DNA from: [Scytonema hofmanni] UTEX 2349
GTDB taxonomy: Bacteria > Cyanobacteriota > Cyanobacteriia > Cyanobacteriales > Nostocaceae
DNA length: 44,366 bases
Direction of reading: 5' to 3'
Assembly (NCBI RefSeq): GCF_000582685.1
Contig: NZ_KK073768.1
Coordinates: forward strand, 1,066,790 to 1,111,155
Shown: piece after piece, positions 33,054 through 42,695 of the stretch
Position numbering within the stretch: the first letter of the stretch is position 1
Layout of the letters: each line of letters begins with the position of its first letter
Made by a program: the position numbers and the translations under genes
The notes under the pieces: generated by a model
Database searches by the model: none
What the model was told of the DNA's origin: nothing
Seen by the model: the letters and a program-made list of their open reading frames with translations, nothing else

Positions 33054-34931
33054 CTAACTTGCCAGCGCTTCTTGGATCGCTTTGTTATAAATAACGCGAC
33101 CGGCAGTTGTGCGTAGATATTGAGAAATCAAATTCCCTTCCTTGTCTTGTCTGACACGACGGAATTTATACAGCAACGTCTTACTGCCATCAGTGTTTTC
33201 TTCTACTTTCACAGGTTCGGTATCCGGCACATCGGTTTCTACTTCACCATCAAATCGCACAAATACATAGGCGTGCAGGTCAATTTGCTTCTGCTCATAA
33301 GCCATAATCGCGTCATCCAAGGAAGCAAAGTATTTTCCTGCTCCCTTTGTCGCATCGGGGTTTTCCGCTGTCAAATAATACGCCCCCAATACCATGTCTT
33401 GGCTGGGTGTAATAATTGGCTTACCAGTTGCCGGCGACAATATATTGTTAGAGGCAAGCATCAACAACCGCGCTTCTGCTTGCGATTCCAACGACAACGG
33501 CACATGTACTGCCATTTGGTCGCCGTCGAAGTCGGCGTTAAATGCCGGACACACCAATGGATGCAACTGAATTGCTCTACCGTCTACCAAAATCGGCTCA
33601 AATGCTTGAATGCCTAAGCGGTGCAGTGTCGGTGCCCGATTTAACATCACCGGATGCCCTTCAATCACTTCTTCTAACACGTCCCATACACTGGGGTCGT
33701 TGCGAGAAATCAACTTTTTGGCGGCTTTGATGTTATTCACCATGCCACTGCGAATCAAGCGATTAATCACAAAGGGCTGAAATAGCTCAATTGCCATTTC
33801 TCTGGGCAACCCACATTGATGGATTTGCAACTTTGGTCCGACGACAATGACACTCCGACCGGAATAATCAACCCGCTTACCCAACAAATTCTGCCGAAAC
33901 CGTCCCTGCTTACCTTCAATAATGTCCGAGAGGGACTTCAGGGGTCGGTTATTTGCCCCCACCACTGTCCGTCCCCGACGCCCATTGTCAATCAAAGCAT
34001 CCACTGCTTCTTGCAGCATCCGCTTCTCGTTGCGGACAATAATCTCTGGTGCTAAAATCTCTTGCAACCTTGCCAAACGGTTGTTGCGGTTAATCACCCG
34101 ACGATACAAATCATTCAAATCGCTGGTGGCAAACCGTCCCCCATCCAACTGCACCATTGGGCGCAAATCTGGCGGAATCACCGGAATTACTGCCATTACC
34201 ATCCACTGAGGCAATGAACCAGTGGCAATAAAGTTGTCAATCACCCGCAACCGCTTAATCAGCTTCGCTCGTTTTTGTCCCTTAGCGGTGCCAATTTCTT
34301 CCCGCAAATTTTCCGCTTCTTGTTCCAAGTTGATATCAGCCAGCAACCGCAACAGCGCTTCTGCCCCAATTCCCACCTCCACACCTTGAAGTTGGGAATC
34401 TTCGGCATAAATTTGGTCTTCAATTTCCAGCCACTGGTCTTCACTCAGCAACTGTTTATAAGTCAATGTTTCGGCGTTACCCTTGCTGAGAACAACATAA
34501 GAGTTGAAATAAACAATCTGCTCCACATCCCGCAAAGGCATATCCAGCAAAATCGAAATGTAACTGGGGATACCCTTGAGATACCAAACATGTGCCACCG
34601 GTGCTGCCAGTTTGATGAAACCCATGCGGTGCCGCCGCACTCGCGATTCCGTCACCTCCACCCCACAGCGTTCGCAAACAATACCGCGATGGCGCACTCG
34701 CTTATATTTACCACAATGGCATTCCCAATCCTTCGCCGGTCCAAAGATGCGCTCACAAAAAAGCCCATCCATCTCCGGCTTCAAGGTCCGATAATTAATC
34801 GTCTCCGGCTTCGTGACTTCACCCACCACCTGACCATTGGGCAGAGTCCGCTCTCCCCAAGTCCGAATTCGTTCCGGGGAAGCCAAGCCGATTTTTACAT
34901 AGTCAAACTGATTAGTTTGTGCGTTTCTCAT
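33054..34931 (-). CDS. rpoC1: RNA polymerase beta' subunit, N-terminal part (RpoC1 / gamma)
   Basis: This 625-aa protein carries the N-terminal zinc finger (CHCGKYKRVRHRG, CERCGVEV), lid/rudder/clamp segments (GRFRQNLLGKRVDYSGRSVI) and the catalytic Mg2+ loop NADFDGDQM. Its separate length of about 625 residues is diagnostic for cyanobacteria and plastids. It lies between rpoB and rpoC2. No strong ribosome site precedes the ATG, because the 176-bp gap to rpoB is filled with repeats. Confidence 0.98.
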   Translation of the reverse strand: MRNAQTNQFDYVKIGLASPERIRTWGERTLPNGQVVGEVTKPETINYRTLKPEMDGLFCERIFGPAKDWECHCGKYKRVRHRGIVCERCGVEVTESRVRRHRMGFIKLAAPVAHVWYLKGIPSYISILLDMPLRDVEQIVYFNSYVVLSKGNAETLTYKQLLSEDQWLEIEDQIYAEDSQLQGVEVGIGAEALLRLLADINLEQEAENLREEIGTAKGQKRAKLIKRLRVIDNFIATGSLPQWMVMAVIPVIPPDLRPMVQLDGGRFATSDLNDLYRRVINRNNRLARLQEILAPEIIVRNEKRMLQEAVDALIDNGRRGRTVVGANNRPLKSLSDIIEGKQGRFRQNLLGKRVDYSGRSVIVVGPKLQIHQCGLPREMAIELFQPFVINRLIRSGMVNNIKAAKKLISRNDPSVWDVLEEVIEGHPVMLNRAPTLHRLGIQAFEPILVDGRAIQLHPLVCPAFNADFDGDQMAVHVPLSLESQAEARLLMLASNNILSPATGKPIITPSQDMVLGAYYLTAENPDATKGAGKYFASLDDAIMAYEQKQIDLHAYVFVRFDGEVETDVPDTEPVKVEENTDGSKTLLYKFRRVRQDKEGNLISQYLRTTAGRVIYNKAIQEALAS

Positions 34932-35107
34932 CTATAAAATGATGGTTGTTGGTTGATATTTGTTAGTTGATAGTGGTTGGTTGTTGGGGGAAAAGTTGAT
35001 AGTTGATAGGGGAAAAGTTGATAGGGGAAAAGTTGATAGTTGATAGTAGAATAACCAACAACCAACCACCAACCACCAACAACTATCCACTATCCACCAT
35101 CAACTAT
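34932..35107. repeat. Tandem/inverted repeats in the rpoB-rpoC1 gap
   Basis: The same family as the rpoC1-rpoC2 gap: ggttgttggttgatat and aggggaaaagttgata units, then complementary accaacaaccaaccaccaac units. Two gaps of one essential operon carry the same repeat type in the same orientation. Confidence 0.8.
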
Positions 35108-38100
35108 TTATTCCTCCTCTTCCATCGAATCCCGCGATAGAGATTCGTAAGTCGGACGCGGGGGAGTGCGACGGTTTCCTTGGTCTGCCATCAAATCAAC
35201 TTCTACATCCAATGAACTACCATCTGCTTGGGTTTCCACTTTATGCACCGCTATGTCTAATCCCAATGATTGCAATTCTCGCATCAATACCTTAAACGAT
35301 TCAGGAGTACCCGGTCGCGGAATTGACTTGCCTTTAACGATCGCATTCAATGCCTCGTTTCTGCCTTGCATATCGTCGGATTTCACGGTCAGCAATTCTT
35401 GCAATGTATAAGCAGCACCAAATGCCTCCAGTGCCCATACTTCCATTTCTCCAAACCGCTGACCACCTTGTTGTGCTTTACCACCCAAGGGCTGCTGTGT
35501 CACCAACGAGTATGGACCGGTGGAACGGGCGTGAATTTTATCATCCACCAAATGCACCAGTTTCAACATATAAGCCACACCAATCGTCACCGCCCGATCA
35601 AATGGTTCACCAGTCCGACCGTCATATACCATAATCTTGCCGGGATTATCTGGGTTATACACCCAGTCCTTACCCGTCTCATCTCGCGCTTCTTGCAACT
35701 TCCCATGCACAATCCGCCGCGATTCCTCCGGACCATACATCTCATCAAAGGGTGTAATCTTAAACCGTACCCCCAAGGTGTGACCAGCCCAGCCTAACAA
35801 ACACTCAAACACCTGCCCCACATTCATCCGGCTCGGCACACCCAAGGGATTCAACACAATATCTACACAAGACCCATCGGGCAGATAAGGCATATCCTCC
35901 AATGGGAGGATGCGGGAAATAATTCCCTTATTCCCGTGCCGCCCCGCCATCTTGTCGCCGACTTGAATTTTTCGCTTCTGTGCCACATACACCCGCACCA
36001 CCATATTCGCCCCTGGTGGCAATTCGTCGCCCTGTTCCCGCGTAAACAGCCGCACGTCAACCACGCGACCCTTCTCACCATTGGGCACCCGCAAGGAATT
36101 ATCCCGCACATCCCGCGCCTTCTCTCCAAAAATTGCCCGCAGCAACTTTTCTTCCGGTGGTTGGTCAGATTCACCCTTGGGCGTCACTTTCCCCACTAAT
36201 ATATCCCCCGCATCTACCCAGGCTCCAATGCGGATAATTCCTTGCTCATCGAGCGATCGCAGGGCATCTTCCCCCACGTTGGGTATTTCTCTGGTGATTT
36301 CCTCTGGTCCTAGCTTCGTCTGTCTTGCCTCAATTTCATATTTCTCAATGTGAACCGAGGTATAAACATCCTCCTGCACCAACCGCTCGGATATCAAAAT
36401 CGCATCCTCGTAGTTGTAGCCCTCCCAAGGCATATAAGCAACCACAATATTCTGCCCCAGCGCCAATTCCCCCCCCTCAGTAGAAGAACCATCCGCCAAA
36501 ACTTGACCAGCTAACACCTTCTCCCCCATCCGCACCAACGGCTTTTGGTTCAAACAAGTGTCTTGGTTAGAACGTTGATACTTAGAAACCTTATATTTAA
36601 GTTCGTTTTGGGTGCCTTTGGTACGGACGCGAATTTCCGTCGCATCCACATACACCACATCCCCATCAGTGCGGGACACAACCACCATCCCAGAGTCACG
36701 AGCCGCTTGTGCCTCCAAACCAGTCCCCACCAAAGGACGCTCTGGTTTCAACAACGGCACCGCTTGCCGTTGCATGTTCGACCCCATCAGCGCTCGGTTG
36801 GCGTCGTCATGCTCCAAAAAGGGAATCATGGATGTGGCAACCGACACAATCTGCACTGGCGAAACTGCTACATAGTCAACTTGCTCAGGTGTCGTCGTTG
36901 CCCAATCTTGGCGATAACGCACCGGCACCGAAGGACCAATAATGTAACCATTTTCATCCACCGGGATGTCCCCCGTCGCCGTCCGCAAATCGTCTTCTTC
37001 GTCAGCCGTCATATATACAGGCTGCACATCAAACCGCACCTTGCCGTTTTCTACCGGACGAAATGGCGTTTCTAAGAATCCATATTGATTCACCCGCGCA
37101 TGAGTCGCCAAAGAACCAATCAAACCGGCATTGGGACCTTCTGGTGTCTCAATTGGGCAAATCCGTCCGTAGTGGGATGGGTGAATATCTCGCACCGCAA
37201 AACCAGCACGCTCCCTAGTTAACCCCCCAGGACCAAGTGCCGACAAACGCCGTTTGTGGGTCAGTTCCGCCAAAGGATTGGTTTGATCCATAAACTGCGA
37301 CAACTGGGAAGAACCAAAGAATTCCTTAATTGCCGCCACCAACGGTTTCGGGTTCACCAAAGATGCTGGTGTCAAAACCTCCGCATCACTCACCGTCATC
37401 CGTTCGCGAATAATCCGCTCCAACCGATTTAAACCCACCCGCACTTGGTTTTGCAGCAACTCGCCCACACTTCTGACTCGGCGATTTCCCAAGTGGTCGA
37501 TGTCGTCGGTGTTACCAATATCAAATTCCAGATTGATTAAATAATCCACCGCCGCGAGAATATCCACACTCGTCAACACACGAGTGGTATCCGGAACTTG
37601 CAAACGTAACTTTTTATTAAGTTTGTAGCGTCCCACCCGACCCAAGTCGTAACGCTTGGCATCAAAAAAGCGCGAATCCAGCAACTGCTGTCCGCCCAAC
37701 ACCGTGGGTGGTTCACCCGGACGCAGCTTGCGATACAACTCCATCAAGGCGTCTTCTTCGGAAAACTGCCCTTCTTTTTCAATAGTTTTCTGGAAATATT
37801 CCGGGTGACGCAACGCATCAAATATTTCATTATCCGACAACGAGAGCGCCTTCAACAGCACCTGCGCCGACAATTTGCGAGTTTTGTCAATGCGTACCCA
37901 AACCAAGTCATTACGGTCGGTTTCAAACTTCAGCCACGCCCCCCGATTGGGGATTAAACTAGCTGAGTAAGTGCGGCGTCCGTTTTTGTCGATTTCCGAC
38001 TTGTAGTATACCCCAGGAGAGCGGACGATTTGATTGACAATTACCCGTTCGGCGCCGTTGATAATGAAAGTTCCGCGATCGGTCATCAGGGGCAAATCGC

Positions 38101-38407
38101 CGATGAAGACCTCTTGCTCCTTAATTTCGCCAGTTTCTTTGTTAATTAACCTTGTCGGCACATACATTTGCACCGCATAACTACTATCCCGCCGTTTAGC
38201 TTCTTCTACACTATATTTAGGCTGCTTCAGTCTGTAGTTGTTACCCAAAAAGTGCAGTTCTAATTTGCCGGTGTAGTCTGTAATTGGGCTAAAGGAGTTC
38301 AGTTCTTCTATTAACCCTTCTTCTAGAAACCAGCGAAAGCTTGAACGCTGGATTTCAATTAAGTCGGGTAATAAAAAGGCGGGTTCCATATATGTTTCTT
38401 TAGTCAT
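35108..38407 (-). CDS. rpoB: RNA polymerase beta subunit
   Basis: This 1099-aa protein is the usual cyanobacterial length. An AGAGG ribosome site lies just before ATG 38407. Beta motifs include the rifampicin/fork-loop region (FFGSSQLSQFMDQTNPLAEL, HKRRLSALGPGGL), GRICPIETPEGPNAGLI, MPWEGYNYEDAILISERLV, GDKMAGRHGNKGIIS and the C-terminal GGKAQQGGQRFGEMEVWALE. The rifampicin region shows the wild-type-like SQLSQFMDQ string. It is the first rpo gene of the minus-strand run, downstream of tatD with a 955-bp gap. Confidence 0.98.
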   Translation of the reverse strand: MTKETYMEPAFLLPDLIEIQRSSFRWFLEEGLIEELNSFSPITDYTGKLELHFLGNNYRLKQPKYSVEEAKRRDSSYAVQMYVPTRLINKETGEIKEQEVFIGDLPLMTDRGTFIINGAERVIVNQIVRSPGVYYKSEIDKNGRRTYSASLIPNRGAWLKFETDRNDLVWVRIDKTRKLSAQVLLKALSLSDNEIFDALRHPEYFQKTIEKEGQFSEEDALMELYRKLRPGEPPTVLGGQQLLDSRFFDAKRYDLGRVGRYKLNKKLRLQVPDTTRVLTSVDILAAVDYLINLEFDIGNTDDIDHLGNRRVRSVGELLQNQVRVGLNRLERIIRERMTVSDAEVLTPASLVNPKPLVAAIKEFFGSSQLSQFMDQTNPLAELTHKRRLSALGPGGLTRERAGFAVRDIHPSHYGRICPIETPEGPNAGLIGSLATHARVNQYGFLETPFRPVENGKVRFDVQPVYMTADEEDDLRTATGDIPVDENGYIIGPSVPVRYRQDWATTTPEQVDYVAVSPVQIVSVATSMIPFLEHDDANRALMGSNMQRQAVPLLKPERPLVGTGLEAQAARDSGMVVVSRTDGDVVYVDATEIRVRTKGTQNELKYKVSKYQRSNQDTCLNQKPLVRMGEKVLAGQVLADGSSTEGGELALGQNIVVAYMPWEGYNYEDAILISERLVQEDVYTSVHIEKYEIEARQTKLGPEEITREIPNVGEDALRSLDEQGIIRIGAWVDAGDILVGKVTPKGESDQPPEEKLLRAIFGEKARDVRDNSLRVPNGEKGRVVDVRLFTREQGDELPPGANMVVRVYVAQKRKIQVGDKMAGRHGNKGIISRILPLEDMPYLPDGSCVDIVLNPLGVPSRMNVGQVFECLLGWAGHTLGVRFKITPFDEMYGPEESRRIVHGKLQEARDETGKDWVYNPDNPGKIMVYDGRTGEPFDRAVTIGVAYMLKLVHLVDDKIHARSTGPYSLVTQQPLGGKAQQGGQRFGEMEVWALEAFGAAYTLQELLTVKSDDMQGRNEALNAIVKGKSIPRPGTPESFKVLMRELQSLGLDIAVHKVETQADGSSLDVEVDLMADQGNRRTPPRPTYESLSRDSMEEEE

Positions 38408-39362
38408 GCCTCTACCTTTATCAATTGTGAATTATCGCTCGTACACTACACTCCGCAGCGTTCGCGCTTGCGTTTTTACAGACAAGAAGGTTATCATCGA
38501 AGCGCCGATGTCCGTATTGGAAACTTATTTTTATATGACTTGACTAGCTACAAATGCCGGCAATTAAAGCTTTAACAGAGGCAATGCGGTGAGGCAGTAC
38601 GGTATAAGTGCCGTAGTGATTTTGACTACCCCTGTGGCTAGCGCCAATGGTTAAAGTCAATTACGGCAAAAATCGTGCCCCTATCGCCAAGATTGGAATT
38701 GCAGATGAAACATATGTTGTTGATTTTTATTTGCACATCCTCACTTCCAGTTCCATTAAACTGGGTCAATTAGCGCACGAATGCGCTGTACACTGCTATG
38801 TGTTTTATACGCGCACAGCCTTTTTCAACTCAGGGTGATGTTTAAAGACTGAAGCAACGCTCCGCTTTTATCAGATCTAATCAGTATGGCTTTATCTTGT
38901 TGGGTATTAATCACAAGTCAATTAACGGCTAACAATTTTTATAGGTTAAATACAAAACTGCTTTGTTGGACAAAATTTTAGCTTTAAGGTAGTTGTTTTT
39001 GCCGGACGGTCATGTATTTTTCGCATCCGCATGTAGAGAGAGGAGGATGGAGAGACGCGAGGAACATCGCGTCTGTACAATCTTTGATGAAGCGTGAAAC
39101 TTCACTTCCGCTAATTTTTAGTTCCTTCCTTAACCATTATGGCGCAAAAAAGATATTTTGGAGGCAATAATATTAGCATATTTTTGCGCTCCTCTATTTT
39201 TATTTTTTGGCGATTTAGGTGAGCCACTGCGTTGGGTATTTTCCGCTTCGGAGCGTTTTGGGGGGGAAGAGTAATGAACATTAATCTGCCGCCGCCAAGC
39301 GTGCATGTGGCGTTTCCGTGTCTTGTGGCTTCATTTATTGTGATGTATCCGGCTCACTTGGT
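38408..39362. other. Gene-free interval upstream of rpoB
   Basis: This 955-bp interval between tatD and rpoB must contain the rpoB promoter, though no boxes are clear. A diverged palindrome of the gagagacgcga type lies at 39050-39078. The only short open frame (38647-38838) has no recognisable features. I see no RNA gene. Confidence 0.5.
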
Positions 39363-40148
39363 CTAGAGTACCAACCCAAATAGTTTACAGGCATTCTCAG
39401 TAGTTTGAGTAGCGATCGCTTCTAAAGTTTCCCCACGCAACCGAGCTATAGCTTCTGCTACATAACGGACGTAAGCTGGCTCATTGCGCTTTTCGCCTCG
39501 TTTCGGAACCGGCGCTAGGAAAGGACAGTCCGTCTCAATTAACAGGCGATCTGACTTCACCAAAACAGCTGATTGTTGAATGTCTATGGCGTTTTTGAAG
39601 GTGACGGTGCCACTAAAGCTCATATAAAAGCCCAAGTCGAGAAACCATTGAACTTCTTGCGGTTTTCCACCCCAGCAGTGCATGACGCCTCGGATACTGT
39701 CTCCTTTAAGATTCCTCCATTTTTGCAATATTTCTCTTAGTTCTGATGCAGCATTCCGGCAGTGGATAATCACTGGTAAGTTAAGTAACGAAGCGATCGC
39801 TAGTTGAGCTTCAAACACCATCAGTTGTTGATCGTAGTTATCTGCTTTATAAAAATCCAGCCCTATTTCTCCGATTGCTACCACTTTGGCATCAGAGCTA
39901 GCCAAAGATAATATTTCCTTTTCTGTTTGGCTATTCCATTTATCAGCATCTAAAGGATGTAAACCTACAGCAAAGCTGATTTCGGGGAACTGGTGAGCGA
40001 TCGCTTGAATGCTGGAAAACTCTGATGGATCGACGCACGAATGTACTAGACGTACTACACCTGCTTCTTGCCATCGCGATCGCACTGCCGCTAAATCCGG
40101 TTGAAAAAGGTCAAAATTGAGATGAACATGGGAATCAATCAGCTGCAT
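39363..40148 (-). CDS. tatD: TatD-family metal-dependent hydrolase (DNase)
   Basis: This 261-aa protein starts at ATG 40148 (MQLIDSHVHL), the usual family start; an in-frame TTG lies 24 nt upstream. Metal ligands are visible: DSHVH, GEIGLDFY, VIIHCRNA, VMHCWGG and IETDCPFL. TatD proteins are TIM-barrel 3'-5' exonucleases or deoxyribonucleases acting on damaged or fragmented DNA. It follows rpsT by 66 bp on the same strand, the usual neighbour pair in cyanobacteria, and precedes rpoB. Length is standard and the protein is intact. Confidence 0.93.
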   Translation of the reverse strand: MQLIDSHVHLNFDLFQPDLAAVRSRWQEAGVVRLVHSCVDPSEFSSIQAIAHQFPEISFAVGLHPLDADKWNSQTEKEILSLASSDAKVVAIGEIGLDFYKADNYDQQLMVFEAQLAIASLLNLPVIIHCRNAASELREILQKWRNLKGDSIRGVMHCWGGKPQEVQWFLDLGFYMSFSGTVTFKNAIDIQQSAVLVKSDRLLIETDCPFLAPVPKRGEKRNEPAYVRYVAEAIARLRGETLEAIATQTTENACKLFGLVL

Positions 40149-40214
40149 CGTTTGTCGTTTGTCCTTCTTCAAAGCATGAGTCCTGATGACGAGTCAACTC
40201 ATGACTGTTAAGAG

Positions 40215-40508
40215 TTATGCTGATACGGTAGAGCTTTGTAGTTTTTTCGCCAATTTTGACTTTTTCCTCGCTCCGTTGTTGGGATGAAGTACACCCCGCT
40301 TTACAGCTTTGTCGATTTTGCTGTACGCCTCCGACATCCGATCATCTACTTCTTTCTTTAATTCTGAGCTAGGATTAGCTGCATAGGTTGCTACAGCTAA
40401 AATGTATTTCTTCATCAGCGTTTTTACGGCTGATTTGTAAGCTTTGTTACGCAAGCGATTGCGTTCTGCGATATTGGCGCGTTTCAGAGCAGACTTTGTA
40501 TTCGCCAC
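40215..40508 (-). CDS. rpsT: Ribosomal protein S20
   Basis: This 97-aa protein is read from a GTG start at 40508 (VANTKSALKRANIAERNRLR), matching the usual MANxKSALKR opening; GGGA a few bases upstream can act as ribosome site. It is Lys/Arg/Ala-rich with two long helices, as expected for this 16S rRNA-binding small-subunit protein. The basic end KKSKLAKKLQ is typical. It is first in the rpsT-tatD pair. Confidence 0.95.
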   Translation of the reverse strand: MANTKSALKRANIAERNRLRNKAYKSAVKTLMKKYILAVATYAANPSSELKKEVDDRMSEAYSKIDKAVKRGVLHPNNGARKKSKLAKKLQSSTVSA

Positions 40509-41143
40509 TGTCAATCCCAAAAATACTATTATTTATGTACACACACTACTAGGCTTACTAATATAGCATCTTTCTTGCCAATGTCATAACTCGGACAAAA
40601 AATATCATAACTAAATTTTGCATTTCTATTTTCATTTTTACGGTAAACAGAAAAAAATACGTTAAATCACCTTTTTTGGATATGACGACAACTAAAGAAA
40701 TAAGTTAAAATTAGGTACTACAGTAAATAGGGACTTCTCGCTACATGTTACCAAGCGGGACGACGAAGAAGTGAAAATGTGTGGCTATTGACAAGGATGT
40801 ATGAACGGTTAAAGTTTAGTAGTCCAAATGTAGAGACACGATATGTCGCGTATCTACACAATGTTAGCTCATAAAAGAGAAAATAGACAAAAATTATACT
40901 CAAAGCTTACCTAAATTCTCGAAAAAAGGTAGGATGTTCAAACAAAACACCTCCACCGTTTGAGGTTAGAAAGCATAAGTCGCTATTCTTAACAACCCAA
41001 GTGCGCTTTTCGCATTGGGAGTATCAAAAAAATCCAGGTTAAGCTAGAGAAGAGAATTAGACTAAGCTTTGCGCCTAATTAGGTAAAGGGCAAAACTGAT
41101 TCTCGGCGGGAATATTCGTTAATTTTGGCACCCTCCTTACTCC
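40509..41143. other. Divergent interval rpsT/hisD
   Basis: This AT-rich space holds a gtagagacacga palindrome with several mismatches at 40830-40857. It must contain the rpsT and hisD promoters. No gene is supportable. Confidence 0.5.
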
Positions 41144-42445
41144 ATGCTGCGAATTATTACTCAGCAGGCAGACGTCAGAGCAGAACTGCAACGTATCTGC
41201 GATCGCACCGATAATGAACAGGTGCATCACAAAGAAGCAACCGTGCGGGAAGTGTTACAAGCAGTGAAGCGCCAAGGCGACAAAGCTGTATTGCATTACA
41301 CTGCCGAATTTGACCACCAAACCCTTAAGCCTGAAGAACTGCGCGTTTCCGGTTCCGAACTGGATACAGCTTACCAACAGGTGTCAAAGGACTTGCTAGA
41401 GGCAATTCGGCTCGCATGCCGACAAATTGAAGCGTTTCATCGTCAGCGAGTACCGAAAAGCTGGGTACACTTTGGCGACGATGATGTAGTACTGGGTAAG
41501 CGCTACACTCCTGTAGACCGAGCGGGATTATATGTTCCTGGTGGTCGAGCGGCTTATCCCAGTACGGTACTGATGAATGCTATCCCAGCGAAGGTGGCTA
41601 ATGTCCCCCGTGTGGTGATCGTAACGCCACCGGGAGCGCAAAAAGCGATTAACCCAGCAGTTTTGGTAGCTGCCCAAGAAGCTGGGGTACAAGAAATTTA
41701 TCGTGTCGGAGGCGCCCAGGCGATCGCCGCTTTAGCCTACGGTACAGAAACGATTCCCAAAGTAAATGTGATTACAGGTCCAGGTAACATTTATGTCACC
41801 CTAGCAAAAAAACTCGTATACGGTACTGTGGGCATTGATTCTTTAGCAGGACCGAGTGAAGTGCTAATTATTGCCGATGAAACCGCAAATCCCGTACATG
41901 TGGCGGCGGATTTGTTGGCACAAGCCGAACACGACCCGATGGCAGCAGCAATATTGTTAACAACGGATACAAGTTTAGCGAAGAATGTGCAAGTCGCTGT
42001 GGAAAGACAGTTAATAGATCACCCACGACGAATAGACACAGAAAAAGCGATCGCTCACTATGGCTTAATCGTCGTTGTCGAATCTCTGGAAGCCGCAGCC
42101 CAATTCTCGAATGAGTTTGCCCCGGAACACTTAGAATTACAAGTCGAAGATCCTTGGGCATTAATTCAACATATTCGCCATGCAGGGGCAATCTTCTTAG
42201 GGCATTTTACACCAGAAGCTGTGGGAGACTATTTAGCTGGACCAAATCACACTTTGCCTACTTCTGGCGCTGCTCATTATGCTTCGGCATTGGGTGTGGA
42301 AACTTTCTTGAAACATTCGAGTATCATCCAATACTCCGAAACCGCCCTGAAAAAAGTGGCTGGCGCAATTGACTTACTAGCCACAGCAGAAGGCTTGCCT
42401 TCTCATGCTGATTCAGTTAGACGCCGAGTTCAACAAGACGAATAA
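41144..42445 (+). CDS. hisD: Histidinol dehydrogenase
   Basis: This 433-aa protein catalyses the last two steps of histidine synthesis, oxidising L-histidinol to L-histidine with two NAD+. Family signatures are present: PGGRAAYPSTVLMNAIPAKV, GGAQAIAALAYGTETIPKV, GPGNIYVTLAKK, DSLAGPSEVLIIAD, the Zn-site motif LAQAEHDPMA, catalytic FAPEHLEL and GPNHTLPTSG. Length is normal. It is divergent from rpsT and stands alone, as histidine genes do in cyanobacteria. A 7-bp hairpin (42470-42486) follows the stop but lacks a T-run. Confidence 0.97.
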   Translation: MLRIITQQADVRAELQRICDRTDNEQVHHKEATVREVLQAVKRQGDKAVLHYTAEFDHQTLKPEELRVSGSELDTAYQQVSKDLLEAIRLACRQIEAFHRQRVPKSWVHFGDDDVVLGKRYTPVDRAGLYVPGGRAAYPSTVLMNAIPAKVANVPRVVIVTPPGAQKAINPAVLVAAQEAGVQEIYRVGGAQAIAALAYGTETIPKVNVITGPGNIYVTLAKKLVYGTVGIDSLAGPSEVLIIADETANPVHVAADLLAQAEHDPMAAAILLTTDTSLAKNVQVAVERQLIDHPRRIDTEKAIAHYGLIVVVESLEAAAQFSNEFAPEHLELQVEDPWALIQHIRHAGAIFLGHFTPEAVGDYLAGPNHTLPTSGAAHYASALGVETFLKHSSIIQYSETALKKVAGAIDLLATAEGLPSHADSVRRRVQQDE

Positions 42446-42520
42446 TTACAAATTCTTAATTTTTTCTTAAACTTTTGGCAAAAGTTACCTAGTGGCTACA
42501 AACTAAAAGTTTAAACGACA

Positions 42521-42665
42521 GTCGCAAGCCAGATGTTACAACGGAGGGCAACCTCCGAAGTACAGCTTAAAGATGCTGTTAAGCGGGGCGTAGCTTCCAC
42601 GACAAAGGCACGTCCTTAGCTACTGTGTTGGTATAACCGCCAACACGTAAAGCAGGTAATAATGT
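42521..42665 (+). ncRNA. Structured RNA candidate (HEARO/omega-RNA-like?) between hisD and the stress protein
   Basis: Several compact stems follow each other. cggagg-gcaa-cctccg (42542-42557) has a GNRA tetraloop. acagc/gctgt (42562-42579) overlaps an alternative gcttaa/ttaagc pairing. gtagct/agctac (42590-42595 with 42618-42623) encloses acg/cgt. gtgttgg/ccaacac (42625-42646) completes the set. The higher GC than the flanks and the density of exact stems suggest a selected fold. The layout recalls HEARO RNAs that guide IscB-type nucleases, but no such nuclease gene is adjacent, so the identity is tentative. Strand is assumed. Confidence 0.4.
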
Positions 42666-42695
42666 CAAAATGTCTACCTTGAGGAAACTACAGCG

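Noticed and set aside
33120..33617. Open frame of 165 codons antisense to rpoC1
   Set aside because: It is a shadow of the conserved catalytic region of rpoC1.
34275..34937. Open frame of 220 codons on + strand over rpoC1
   Set aside because: It is antisense to rpoC1 with no start context or recognisable domain.
36545..37075. Open frame of 176 codons on + strand inside rpoB
   Set aside because: It is antisense to a conserved rpoB region; the translation is Arg/His-rich with no motif.
38647..38838. 63-aa open frame upstream of rpoB
   Set aside because: There is no ribosome site, no recognisable features and no repeat of codon bias seen in neighbours.
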